Shown here piece after piece: positions 44,301-59,300 of a stretch of 64,000 bases of DNA. A program made the translations under genes and the position numbers. Within the stretch, counting starts at the first letter, position 1. Every line of letters begins with the position of its first letter. Where the stretch lies: the NCBI GenBank assembly GCA_030248215.1, contig JASANG010001741.1, forward strand, positions 62,001 to 126,000, given 5' to 3'. The DNA is from Enoplolaimus lenunculus. Lineage: Eukaryota > Nematoda > Enoplea > Enoplida > Thoracostomopsidae. A model generated the notes under the pieces. It saw nothing but the letters and a program-made list of their open reading frames with translations, had not been told where the DNA came from and did no database searches.

Positions 44301-47300
44301 CCGTTGTTAACTGCAGGGTACTAGTTCCGATATTCAGCAATTGATCGCTTTCAGTGCAACTGTTCGAATCCGCTGCAGATCCAAATTCACATTGGTAATC
44401 GCCAGTTGTTTGGGTTGTTTCAGTTTCCAGCGAAGTCTTTGTGATACGAACCTAAAATTATTTTTTTTAAATTTAAACAATATTTTGAAAGGTACCACGA
44501 CAATTTGTCGCCCGACAATTCGTCACCCGACAACTTGTTCTTGAAATTTCATCAACTTGACAATTTGTCAGAAATAATTATGATTAGGCTACGATTTAGG
44601 CATAGCATTACGCTTAGAATTATGGTTAAATTTATTCATAGGCTTTAGGATATTGTTGTGCGACAAGCTGTCGGTTGACGAATAGTCGTAGATTCGGTTT
44701 GAAAAGATGTAACAAAAATTTCAGAATCGCTATAATTGGGTTTTAATGGAAAAATATTAGATTTCAAATTGTTTTTTGCTGAGTTAAATTATTTTGCAGT
44801 CATCAGCAGAGCTGAAAGGTCAAAAAAGCCGACTTGAAACATTTTGGAAAAATTTAGCAAATTTTGAATTTTTTATTTTTATTACTTCTGAGCAGATTTC
44901 GTAGTCCACAGCTCAAACAGTCTACTTGTTTGAGAATAGAGCCCGTAGCCAAGGGAGAGAAAGAAGGACTTGAGCCCCCAGAAACAATTTTGGGGCCATC
45001 TAGAAAATTTTCAACCTTGCTTGTAAGTCATGAGGATAACAATGTGCAAGTGTTCTGTGAGCGAGTGTAGTGAGCAAGAAAAATTTTTAACCTCTGCAGG
45101 TTTATTCTGTACCAGGGTACAACAGGAGGTCTGCCTCCGGCTCCGGCTCCGGCAGAAAAAAACCAACCAACGTAACAACAGTTTGCATATATTGGCTAAA
45201 ATTAACTAACAATCAATTTTACTAACCTAATTTCGCCTCACCTCCGACTCCGGCAAGTTTCGGTGACATCCGGCTCCGGCTCCGGTATTTTTCACCTCCG
45301 GTTGCACCCTGCCGTATACGTGCCTTTACCTGATTGCACTGTAAAGCTGTATAGCACAAGAAAATACATTCTTCGGCGTTCTGTGTGGCCACTGTACGAT
45401 CGCTAATGACATCAGCTTGATTTTTCAATATGTATGACACTTGTTGTGGATCACAAGCTAAAATGGCACGTTTTGAACATATAATTACAATCAGACCCGA
45501 AGCCAGTTCACCTTGCTAAAGTGGCTAAACATTTTTGACGACGGGCATTCAAAGGTTTTCAACGAGTTACAACCAAGGTTGCTAACTTTCTAGGGGGGCA
45601 GAAATTTCCAACGGGGGCTGATCCCCCTGCCCCCCCTTGGCTACGAGCCCGACAATGGAGAGCTAGAAAGCAGAGACAATAGTAAACAAACTGATAGGGG
45701 GTGCACAAATTTCCGACACAAAACTGTGCGATATATCATAGTGATAAAAGCTTGTGAACTGCAGTTGAAATGCATTTTAGCGCTACACTGCAAAAAGTGG
45801 TGAGTCAAATTGACTGTTTCCAAAATATGCTTTTCCGGATAAGTACACAAGCTGAGTCAAAATTCGACTCCGCCATAGTCAAATTCGACTCACCCGAGTC
45901 GCTCAGTGAGTCGAATTTGAATCTGGCGGAGTCGAATTTGACTCAGTTTGTGTAGTCCAGGAAAGCCTATTTCGGAGAGAGTCAATTTGACACACCATTT
46001 TTGCAGTATAAATATTAATACAAAGTTTTGGTTTTCTTTGAAATGCCGTAAACTGGTAGCAGTTTGCTTGGGACAGAGCAGGCTCGTTTTTATGAGTCCT
46101 CATGGGGACGTAAGGACAAGTTGAACAAATGGCCCGTGGGGCCAGAGTGCAACCGGAATTCCGGTTCCGGTAGGGAAATCTCCGTATTTTTCACTAAACT
46201 ATTTTCCATTAAATACGTTTTTGTTTCCCGATTTCGGCTTCGGTTCTGGTTCCGGGTTTAACCTTCCAGTTCCGGTATTATATAATTCGTGTTGTATTAT
46301 GTCTGGGACGGTTTGGAGTGGCGCGGATCGTAATCGTTTAAGAATGATGCACTATAGCTATTGCAACTACAGCAAACTGCATTGTCTAACAGGCATTTAA
46401 ACTTACGTTCAACGCTTGTTGATGTTGTTTTTGCAGATTCGCTTGTGGTTGGTTTGTTTAACTCGCTTGTGGTTTCCTGGTTGCCACGCAATTCGCCTGG
46501 TAGAAATACTTAAATACAACGTTGTTATATTTTATAAATTCAATGTTTGAAGTTCCAAAACACACATTTATAAGTAAGCCAATCTAAGGCTGATACAAGC
46601 ATGGTCGTAGTCAGGAATTGAGCCAATCTGAGGCTGATAAATCCATGGGCGTAGTCAGGAATTGAGCCAATCTGAGGCTAATAAATCCATGGGCGTAGTC
46701 AGGAATTGAGCCAATCTGACGCTAATAAATCCATGGTCGTAGTCAGGAATTGAGCCAATCTGAGGCTGATAAATCCATGGGCGTAGTCAGGAATTGAGCC
46801 AATCTGAGGCTAATAAATCCATGGGCGTAGTCAGGAATTGAGCCAATCTGAGGCTAATAAATCCATGGGCGTAGTCAGGAATTGAGTCAATCTGAGGCTA
46901 ATAAATCCATGGGCGTAGTCAGGAATTGAGCCAATCTGAGGCTAATAAATCCATGGGCGTAGTCAGGAATTTAGCCAATCGGAGGCTAATAAATCCATGG
47001 GCGTAGTCAGGAATTTAGCCAATCGGAGGCTAATAAATCCATGGGCGTAGTCAGGAATTTAGCCAATCAAAGGCTGATACATGAATGGGCGTATCCGGAG
47101 ACGCACTCAAGTAATTCTAAGCAATCAAAGACGTTCATAACAGGGTGGTGGGGGAGTCGTGGATTGCCTCACCCTGACCACTCGTCTGCGCGAACGAAAA
47201 CATTTTTTCAACCACATATTCAAAATATGTCACTTTTGTTGATTTTCATGAAAAAAATGTCAAAAATGTATTCACGCTTCACACGCAAACAAAATATAAT

Positions 47301-50300
47301 TTCATATTTTCACAGGTCAACGCCAACTTAACTTCCCAATGTGACGTCAATGTTGGGACGATATGCATTTTAGCAATTTATACCTAAAATAACTTACCAA
47401 ATGGACCCATTTCCGATATACTTTCGGTCACCGCTGCTTCGTCCGTTGTATTCAGTTCAGGTACGACAGTTGTTCCTTCGACTAAAAATATATATATTAC
47501 ATATATATGTATATATACATATATATTTATATATATATTTAATATATAAATAAATATATAAATATATATAGGGATAACAAAATCCAGACATTAAACCTTC
47601 AGCGCTTTTTCTGGGGCAAACTTTGCTACAGGTGCGCCAAGTTTTTAGGCGTTCATATAGCTTATTTGAATACTTAGCTTATTTTTGATGCGATAGCTAT
47701 TTGAGAATATGTACCGGTAAAAATAGTAATAGATTAAAAAACTGCTATAATCGTTTCAAATCGCGAACAGGAATCCGGACCCATGTAAAGATCAGGGGCA
47801 GACAGTTTTTCTGCAGGGCTGCAATAGAATAAGCTTAAGCTTTACACTAATTACTTTGTTTAGGCTTAGTCTTAGGCTTAGGTATAAGTTCATTTTTACC
47901 CTTGGCTTAGGCATGGGATTTTGCTTATACTACTGTGGGCGCCCTGTTCCATACAATAGCCAATGTGTCGTTGCCATTACAGAATACGGGCCGGCATATG
48001 CATCAGGTGGACCCATGTAATGCTCAGGGGCGGAACGTTTTTCCGTGAGACTGCAATTGAGTAAGCTTACGCTTTAGACTACTTTTTTATTTGGCTTAGG
48101 CTTTAGGCTTAGGCTTAGGCTCAGGCTTAGGCTTATAGGAATATGCTCATTCATACGCTTAGGCAAAAAAAAAGAAAAAAAAAAAAAAAAAATTATAACC
48201 CAAGGGACACTTTCCTTTATAAAAATTGACAATAAAAAAAACAAAAAAAGCAAACACCGCCCAAAAAAAAACATAAAAAATAACAAAATATAGGATAACA
48301 GAAAAAATAAAAAATAGAACAAAGTAAAACCAAACCCTTTCCCAAAAACAACCCAAAAAAAAAATAATAATAATAAAAGCGGACATTTTATGTTACCTCA
48401 ACAAAAAAAAAAAAAATAAAAAAAACAAAAAAAAAAGAAAAAAAAAAAAAAAAAAAAAAAAAAAAACAAAAAAAAAAAAAAAAAAAAAAAAAAAACAAAA
48501 AAAAAAAAAAAAAACACAACAAAAACACATCAAAAAAAAAAAAAAACGGCTTAGGCTTAGGCATAGGAGTATGCTCATAATACTGTTCCGCCTCTGTTGT
48601 TTACATTGGCCCTCAGGTTAAAACAACGAAAACAGTCTTTTTATGAAGGAAATTCCGCTGAAAAATCGTTTTTGTCAGCCCTTACCAACAGTACTCGACT
48701 CCACATCACGGGTTGATACAAGTAACGATTCCGTTGTTCCATCGTTTGAAGGAGTTGTAGTACTTGATTCGACTAACAAAAGACATATGTTAGTGTTAAA
48801 AATCGCGTCAATTAATGTATTTAGCCCCGAACGATAAGCATACAACTGTAAGCATACAGCTAATACGCGATTATCTAACGTTTCATTTAAATTTGCTGTA
48901 AATTGTGTAAAATAGTAGTGAAAATTCGACGGGTTGAGTATTAAGGTTAAATTCGACATTACTTTAACGCCAGCTTAGCCCAAACGTGTGCTAGTGCATT
49001 TTATGGTACGCAAAATATAGGTAGTAGCGAATACTTAGCTAATCAGAAAAGAGTATTTGCATCAGCTAATCGGATTTGAGAATGGTATTAAGGTAGTAAA
49101 TAATCACCAAGGCTTAGAAAGAATTACGCCGTGGTATAGACTAAGTTGCAACTTTTCGCTGGACTAACTGGACTAAGTTACTGTTTATACTTCTATTTTG
49201 ATTGATTATGAACGCTTGCAAGTTATACGTACCTGTGTTTCCAGCTTTAGATTCAATTGTTGTCTCAAAAGTGCTAATCGGCTCATTGGTAGATCCTGTG
49301 ATATCTCCTAAAACAGCCGGGTCAACGAGAGTTTATTCATACAAAATTTTAAAGTTTGAAGGTAATTTTTGCCGTTTTAAAATGATAACCCTAAATTTGT
49401 AAATTTTAATCACGATTAAAATTGAACCCATACCAAATGATATGCAATAAAATTTTATTTTTAAAAGGAAAAAGAAAAATAACGCAATCTATATTATTAA
49501 AGCTGGAATGACCCACATACGTATTTTGGGCAGCCTTCCAATTTTTTCTTTGCATGTTTTAAAACATAATATACAACAAATAGTATATACATATATACGA
49601 ATTAATTTACGTAATTAATAGTAATAGTAACGATAAACAGGTGGGAAACGTTTAAGACAAAGCAATCTGACGCTAGCCTAAATATGAGAACAAGTAGGGT
49701 TGCAAATGGTGAAATCACGTTTACTTAGTTTTATTTAAAAACACTGCCCATGAGCTGACCGATAATTTTTAATTGGAAGCTGAGTTGGAAAAGAGCAAAA
49801 CATGATATTACGACTTTAGCTAAAAATTTTGCTTATTTTAGAAACATGGTAAATCGGTTTAAAGCATTGCTACTTTTGTATGGGAGGGAATATGTGAAAG
49901 TTTGGGTTTCTCAAACAGAAGGGATCAAGGGCGGATACAACGCGGGGAATACCAGTGATATATCCCTTTCTTAAATTTCTAGAGACAAAACTGAAAATCA
50001 CTCAAAAGATTTGGAATCACCTACTGGATCGCAACGGTTGAAAACCCTTATATAGTTATTTCCTCCCAATCCGAAGTTCTAGCTGAACCGTTAGAGGGGG
50101 TGTTGGTTCGAGACTTCTAAGTGCCCCCCACCCCTGGATCCGCCACTGTTGGTCTGAGTGACAGCAGTATACATACCAGGAATACTTGTAAAAAGTGTCG
50201 GCAAACCGTCTCCTAAACCACACTGAATACACGTCACTGACACAGTTTGCTCGCCTCGGTCAGGAACAATGTCCACTAAATCAGCTGAATCCGGATCACA

Positions 50301-53300
50301 ACTCGATAACTCGGATCCGGCAAAATCGCACATATACCTTTCGAACGTATTACCTGGTGTAACCCCTGATAACAGTGATATTTGAACCTAAAAATATCAA
50401 ATTTGAACTGTGGGTTGAAACAAGCAATTTAGCACCTGATCCTTTGTGCCCGACCCGTCCAATGACAAGGCACCCAATGGCAGACTCAAGTCTTGGAGCT
50501 GAATAATATCGGTGGAAAAATGTTTAACGAAGAGTTAAAAACTTGTTGTCAGCGAGAAAAGCGAACTCAAGGCCTCACGTATAGAACAGGGCCGCAACAG
50601 TAGTATAAGCATATTCCTAAGCCTAAGCCTAAGCCTAAGCCTAAGCTTAAGAAAATAATAGTCTAAAGCTTAAACTGACTCTATTATAGCCCCTTCCGGA
50701 AAACGATCGGGCCCTGTTCTCCAACTCAGGCTACGAAATTTTTTATCAAGGATTGGACATAGGAGAAGTTGAAAACTTTTCAACAACAAAGCAATTTGTA
50801 AACGACAAAATATTGAAATATTTTAAATATATAACTGAAACACTACATATCATGTCTAAAAAACATCAGAACTACAAAAACAGTTAACAACATTTTGCGT
50901 TATAACTTGAAATTGCCGATTGACAAATCAAAATTTCCAAAATACAAAAAACCAACATTTCACCGGACCGGAAATTAAATTTAAAAATTTGGCATCAAAT
51001 CATCTTTACTTCGAAAGGTCAAGAAAGATTGAAATGACATCCCCAAAATACGGATAACTGACCGGAGCCGGACGGAGTGTCAGAAGTCTTAGGTAATCCA
51101 TTTCTGTTTTAACTACGTTTTTTAGATTAGCATTTTTGGGAATAAATATATAGCTGGTGCAAGAAGAAATAGAGCAAAAAACATAATAAAAATACCAAAC
51201 TTAAACAATAAATCTATTTTAGAAAAAGTACTTTAAAATGTATCTATGCATGTTACGGCCAATTTTACTTTTAACGCTGTAACAGTAGATTAAGCGTATT
51301 CCTAAGCCTAATCCTAAACCTAAGCGTCGCAACAGCGTATTTCTAACCCAAAGCCTAAGCCTAAGCCTAAGCAAAAAAGGTAGTCTAGAATGTAAGCCTA
51401 TCCTGTACAGATAGACCAGAAACCGGGACGACCTTAAAAGTAACATGGACCCTTGTCACGAATGTTTTAAGCTGACCTAAGCTTTTGCTGCGAGTTCAGC
51501 TGCAACTTTTGTGAAAATGCTTTTGAACAAAACTTGCAGTTGCATGCTGCAGTTGCAACTTATCATCACAAACACTTGGACATATGAATACGACTTGACA
51601 AAGCAATCACAATAACATATATATAATATATATACCTGATTACATCCGGTAGCGCTGTAGCACAAGAATACACATTCTTCCGGGCTGAGCGTTTTAAGAC
51701 TTCGAGTGACCGGAAGCGAAGTATCAGAAATCCGGAATACAAACTTGGTACCGCAAGCTAAAATAGAAACAATGAAAAAAGTCACAAATGGAACGGAGTT
51801 GGTTTTCACGCAATAATTAACCCGTTGTTAAGTTGGGTATTTTTGTTATCCCCTCAGCCCACGTATACCCAACATTGGCCAAACAGCTTACCAGGCGGAA
51901 CTTGGCTAACCAATGAAATAACGTCTGGCCTTAAGTTGTTTGGTATTTCATTGGTCGATCCGATAGTTGAAATGTTATTGGTTACTTCGGTTGTTGCCAA
52001 TTCAGTTACTGATTCTGTAGTTGAAATATCATTGGCCGACTTTGTAGTTGAAATTTCACTGGGCAATTGAGTTGTTGTGGCGATTTCTTCGTCTGCTATT
52101 GTCGTCGAAATTTCGTTCATTGATGTCATATCAGCTGAAAATAATAGCAAACTATAGCCAAACTGGTTCCAAAACTTGAAATACCACCTTTCAAAGCCTT
52201 AGGGCGGCGTTATACTTTTGATGACGTCCGGCGCCGTCCATCATTGTCGTACGTTTGTCGTGCGGTGCCGTCTGTGAAAATACGTCACCTTGCGGTACCG
52301 TACGTGAACTACTAACGTACGACACCGTATGGCGACAGACAGTGACGGACGGTGACGGAAGGTAACGGGGAGTACGGACGGCGACGGGGGGGGGGGTGAC
52401 GGACGGCACCTGACGGCCCCGCACGACCAGTATGGCGTTACTTTAGCGATAAATACTGCAGCTGATATCCGCGTAGCAAATATTGTTCCTTGTGGCACCG
52501 AATAATTATATTTACCGCAGTGTTACATGCACCACGGACACGTTAGCAGCTGTTTTTGTTAATGATTGAATTTTAAAAAAAGGTTTCCATATTTGAGATT
52601 ATCCTGGTCACACCTGTTCGTTCCGTAGCCAAATGTGGATTTCCGCTTTTGACTGAAAATTTTTGCAACATGCGACGTTCATTTACAAATATATTATTCC
52701 ACACAGCTTACAGAGCTTAGACTCAAATGCATCACTGTTTTCCTCAAGTGGATCTGCAATCCACGAGTTCCAGTGAAAGCATTGTTTTAACTCCCTTACA
52801 AATCTGTGGTTGACCACCAAATTAATTATTTGATGAACACTCATGAAACGGGAGTTCACTCAAGGAACATAAACAACCATTAGACTCAACTCTGCAAACT
52901 GAGTCGTATTGGCCTATAAATTGCTCTACTTTTCGAAAAAACATTTCAGTCTCCAGAGCGGGTCCATAATGACTTCAAACTTAAAAATTTCAAAAACAAA
53001 TTTTAAATTTAGGTGTGAAATTAAAAATGCTAAAATTTTCAAAATTAGAACGTTTTTGGGCAAATTTCGGCTGGCGTGCATTTGTCGACAGAAAAGCGGC
53101 GACACGTTTTTATAAAGACGGCATTGCGAACAGACCCATAACCACAAGAAGTCAAAGGAACGTCGCAGCGCTCCGAAACAATTCAACACCATTCAGAAAA
53201 ATTTCGACTACCCCCGACAATTAGATTATAATAAACTTCTAGATTTGTCTTAAAATTTGGACCCCTTTGACACAACTTTAGGCTAGTTTATTGGCTTGGT

Positions 53301-56300
53301 TTCAAAAAACAAACAAGTCACTCGATACTTACTGTGTTTCTCAATCACGGTTCCGGTCATATTCTTGTCTTCGGTCAAAGGTGTTATTTGTATAAGCGGT
53401 TGTTCGCCTGTAATACACAATTAAAGTACAAAGTACACTGCAAAAAATGGTGAGTCAAATTGACTCTCTCCGAAATAGGCTTTTCGTGACTACACAAGCT
53501 GAGTCAAAATTCGACTCCGCCGAGTCAAATTGACTATCTCCGAAATAGGCTTTTCGTGACTACACAAACTGAGTCAAAATTCGACTCCGCCAGGATCAAA
53601 TTCGACTCACTTAGTCGCACGTTTGACTCTGGCGGAGTCGAATTTGACTCAGTTTGTGTAGTCCTCATAGAGCCTATTTCCGGAGGGAGTCAATTTGACT
53701 CACCATTTTTTGCAGTGTAGACGAAAAATTGCTATTTTCGTATTTTTTCAATGTTCTTACTTTAGAACATCATCCCAAATACCTGTGTAAAGTTTGTAGT
53801 TCTTGTAAACTTTTTCCAGCAATCGTCGCAGACTTAGCCCAGGCCGAGCACGCTTAAGCTTAAAATAGCCTTATCTAAGCCTAAGCCTACGTTTTAACCT
53901 CCAATGCGGAGCCGTATCCAAGAATAACCAGTCTAGCGATCAGGATGGTAATATGTTTCTGTCTGATTATACAAAGCGATACGAAGTTTTCACTGCTGAA
54001 TCAGCTGATTGCTTGCAGCAGCAAAATTTTCTGTAGGTACATTTATGAATAATGCACATGCTACAAATGGAAACAATTATATTTTAATTACAAAAATACA
54101 ATATATATTATATATGGGTGCGACCGGATATCCGGCTCAGGCAAAAAATCGACATCCAGCTCCGGATCCTGTATTTTAACTTGCCGGATATTTTTTAAAA
54201 ACTTCAAAAAATTCACATCATTGCAAAACACCGAGACTAAAGAACCGAGAACTGCCAAATACTGAGACTTGGCGAGACTGAGATCGAGACTCCTATCTCA
54301 GATTTTAGCCACCTCTGTTTTGTATACCTAGGGAAAACGAAATGCCTCAAATGAGTATGGACGAAACAAATATTGCAACTGAATGCAGCGCTACAACAAC
54401 ACAATAGTGAAATAACGTCCTTGTTAAAATGTTAAAAATGCATCGGCGTGAGATGTTAAATTTTGACAGAAACACTTTGGGCACCTTAAGCCACGGAAGG
54501 AAGAATTATAAGTTACATTCCGATATTTGATTGCAGTCACGTATTAGATTTGAATTCATTATCTGGTCCGGCCGCGGCCGGATATTAAATTATCCGACTC
54601 CGGCTCCTGCTCCGGCTCCGTCAATTTTTGGTATCCAGTCACACCCTGATATTTTGGGTCCTTGTTCACTTGCCCTTCCACATTTACGCATGGCATAGGC
54701 TACGATAAGGCTACTACATAAAGCCTAAACCAATGGGCGGGTTTCTAAAACCCTACTTAAGTATAATTTTATACTTATGGTGGCGGTATACTTGTCGTCC
54801 GACTCCGTCCGTCAACGTCCGTCATCGTACGATATCGTACGTGAGCAAATTCCGGGCTACGATGCCAAACGCCGCTGGACGGACATTATCAAAGTACAGC
54901 GCCACCTTTAAGTTATTCCTAAGCAATTAACGAGTTTATAGTTTCAGGAAGCGTACTTAAGTTAAGCCCCATTCACACGTGCATGTTTTGCAGCAAAAAC
55001 TTGCACATGCAACTTGCACGTACAAGTTCGGTTACAAAACACGCTTTGAAGTTCTTGTTGTAGCTAAAAATTGTTCGCATGAAATTCATGCTACGACCTT
55101 AATTCGCACCGGTGAACGCAGTTGCAAATCGCTTGAATTTCTTGCACCTGTAGTTTGATTGGTCAACCGGAATGTTCATTCTAAAATACTTGCTGCTGCA
55201 AGTATTTCGTGCAAGTTGCAGCGGCGAGTTCTCGCTGCAAAAACTTGCACATGTGAATAGGGATTGAAGGAAATCCTTAAGTCGCTAACAGAATTAGGTT
55301 TGGTACAAATTATGAGTTCTAACCTATTGACGTCGGTGAAATTGAAGTTATAACCTCAAAGAAAACTTCCAAAACACAGCCAACGTCTTTGCTCAAGACT
55401 TTGCCTAAGCTTCTGCGTACGCCTAAACTTAGGACTGAACCTTAAATATAGCGGAAAGTGTACAAGAGCCATAATTTGATACACAGCTTACCTGAAAGCG
55501 TTGATAGTTTTTCTTGGCTTTGTGGAAGTTGATCAATCGAAACGTCTGAAAATATTAAAACAAAAACGTTAAGATTCAGCAGATGGCGATTTTGTCGCGA
55601 AAATTTTCAACGTGCGACTTAATCACAGGATCGAAGTGGGGTTGGAATCTCCTCGTAAGCTTGACACAGGTTACCGCTAGGATAACTATGGCTTAAGCGA
55701 TGTGGAACAGAATGAACGCTTTATAATCTTACTGAAATACCAGTTTGATAATGAAATCGCTAAATCTAAGCTTGAACTCGCAGAAGATCTGGTGTATAAG
55801 AACAATGAACTTTGTTATCGGTGCAATATTTGATGGCACTTGTATAGAACAGGGACGTAACAGTAGTACAATCATATTCCTAAACCTAAGCCTAAGCCTA
55901 AGCGTATTAATGAGATCATTCCTAAGCCTAAGCAAAAAAAATAGTCTAAAGCTTAAACTTACTCTATTGCAGTCCTACAGAAAACATTCCGTCCCTGATC
56001 TTGATACATGGGCCCATCCGATGGTACCAATCCTGATTTGAAGACTACCGGTTAACTGATTTAATGGCCATGCTCAATATAGGAGCCCCTGCCCACTGAA
56101 GTTTGAGAGAACAGAGAAACTTAGACTGAAAAATTAGGCTTACGCTTACGCTTATATTTAGGCTTACGTTTCGACGATGATTTAGGTTTAGTTTTAGGCT
56201 TATTCTTAACGGACTGGCCCTTGTGCTTAAACATGGTTCTTAGTCCATTTAACCCTTTTGCTTACCAGTCGACAGACATTGCAGGCATGTTAACATGACA

Positions 56301-59300
56301 TGGTCTTCTACAGTAACCGTTTTCACCAACGGGATATTGGGTTGGCCACAAATTGAGTACGGTTCTGCGCTAAATCCACATTCATACTCGGTGTCAGTTT
56401 GTTTACGAACAGATGCCTAAAAATTAGACGGAAAAATGTGTTTAGATAATCATAACGGAGTATCTTTAAGAGGACATTAATACGGCTGTGACTTGAAACC
56501 GCTAGCGGATCCAGAGAAGGTGCCGGGTGGCGTACGTCCCCCCGTCACCAAATCTTTGTGAAACTTGTAAGGTCCCTTCCTACCTTACAATTTTTCTCAC
56601 TTAGAAAATTGTTTGGCGATAAAATGATAAGGTCTATTCCGTACGTTATACAATGCTTCGCTGCCAACGGCACAAATATTGCATACAGTAAAAAATTGCG
56701 TTTCATAACATTTACCAGCCGTATAGGTAACAATTTGAATATGTGGTTATAAACATGAAACATTACCGCTCCTTTAGCCCACAGTGTCAAGAAAATTTTG
56801 TGTATATCCACGATCCAAAACGTTAAAGCTTTCAAGACGTGGCTCAAGGAAAAATTATTGCTGGGGCATAAGTTCCCTATGGCAATTGCGCGACTACTGG
56901 CCACCACAGATTTTATAAAATTTATAAAAATAAAACAATTATATCGTTTACCTGATAACAGGACGGATTTGCAAAGCATAAAAATGCACATTCATCCGGC
57001 GATGGTACAGTAACGCTTGCATCAAACGGAAGTGCAGCGGTCGAAACGTAAAATCCAATATTTCCATCGCAATCTGCAACAAAAAAATAAAATCACAAAT
57101 TGATGTAATATCTGATAGATTGATCCGATTCAAAGTTTTCACATAATTAGCTATGTATCACACGCGTACGTTTGTTGTATGCAACTTTCACAGTATCATG
57201 CGTACACCAGGTAACTTTTAAGTTTTAAAGTGGTAACGTAGGTGATTGACACGAAAGCTTTTAGAGCATACGATGAGCAAAGCTGCACTGTATACGTGTA
57301 ATATAATTACACAACGCTCAGTGTTCAATAGTGCAAACCCTCTTGGTTCCAGCTTCAGTTATGTAACTAGCGGATCCGTAGTGGGGGGGCATACTCCCAT
57401 CTCGTTAGTAAAATTTTTCGTCATAAAATCGTAAGATCCTTACCACACAATGTTCTCCCACAGAAAAATGGCACATATATAGCATACAGTAAAAATTGTG
57501 TTTCATAACTTTTTGCGAACCCACCCTCGTCGCATATATCTGGGTTCGCCACTGCGAGTTGCGGTAAACATTTTTCAAAATCTAAGGCCATGATATTGTA
57601 AATCCCAACTTGAAATTATTAATCACATATAAAATTGAAAATATTCATGCAAACTACGGTTAAATACTAGAAAATTGTTTTATACCAGTTGACGACTGTT
57701 TACGTACTTGGTTCAGCGCAAGTGATACACGACAACATAACGGGAACTTCTTGGTCGACATAATCAATGACCAATGGAGTTGTTCCTGGATCACAAGATT
57801 CGTTCGTTGATTCGATTAGGTTGCATTCAACCTGGCTAGCGTTGATTTTCAACACTTCAACCTTAAACGTAAATATTCACTATAAAGAGGTAAAATAGCA
57901 GCTTCACAATATGGTTTGTACTCAAATCAATGAAAGATTTGACAAAATTACCATATAAGTTTAAAAAGTTTCATATTCAAAGTTAAGTTTTGAATTTTAA
58001 AAGTTGAACACAAATGTAAAGAAAACTATTGCGCAGTGTTCAGGCAGGAATAAATCTTGTTGGGAGAATTATATTTAGAGTTGCAAATATGCAACCACGT
58101 TGATTAGCGATAATTAAACAAAAACTAAATTAGCGCTGATATTTCAAAATTTACATTGATTTGCGCGGATTAAGATTACAAACTTTTTTACTCAAGCCAT
58201 ACATATATATCGTTACGCAGGTTTCGACCTGAGTTTTCAAAAATGATACAGAGAAATACCAACCAAATGGCAAATATTTAGGAAAATTTGGCTAAAAAAT
58301 TTAGAAAAATTTTACCAAAAAAATGAACAAAATTGACACAATACCTCGTTGCAATCTGGATTACTGTAACACAGAAACGCGCATTCGTCACCGTTCAACG
58401 CGACAAGCTTGCTGCCAGCACGAGCGATTTCAGTTTGCGATTTGACTTGATAAATTAGTTTCGTTTGGCATACTAAAATGGTTAGAAATATGTAAAAAAA
58501 ACAATTACACAAATAACCAAACAAACGAACAAAAATAGAAACTAAACGAGTCAAAGTACTACAAAACAAACAAATTTTGACAAACAGACAAACAGCAAAC
58601 AAACAAACAAACAGACAAACAAATGAACGAAAACTTAAAAGTTAATGAGCACTTTATATCTGAAACTCCAACGTGATTGGACAAAAATCAAAAAACCTGT
58701 CACTTACTGGGCCTAAATCTTGATTTCAAAGTTTCCGTAATCTGTATTCGGTTTGAATCTGAAACATTCTACTCACAAATCAGTCATTATTTGAAGGAAT
58801 TAGGCCAAGCTCAGGGTGAACTTTTCTGATCAATTTTAACAATTTGTGCCGTAAACTGTTGGCAAATTTCAAAATTACACTGGCGAATGCAAGCGGCGGC
58901 TACCCTGGCGCAAGCGAGCGCAGCATGGATTAAACCCAAAATTTTGTGTGAAGATTTAGCGGCCTAAATTTAGACACTTTCAATTTTTTGGAGCAACGAA
59001 AATAAAATTACTCATTTTAGGCTTCAAAACCAACCTGACATTTAATAAGGGCGCCGTTTCAATCAGAGTGGGACGTGGGTAAGGATTTTTTACTCGACCA
59101 GCGCTTTACTCACGCCAACAAGAATTTTTTACCCGCAAGTATACCCGCGCAAATAAGATCTACCCACGGCCCACCTTTTACCCGCGCCTGAAGTCAAACC
59201 AGTATTTCAAAAATCGCTACCGATTCGCGCTTTAATAAAGTTTTGCAATGCAGCTTTAATGAATTTTTCAAATGAAATGATATTAGAAACAACAAAATTT

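Noticed and set aside
48074-48578. Phe-rich frames
   Set aside because: Translations of the A-rich block on the minus strand.
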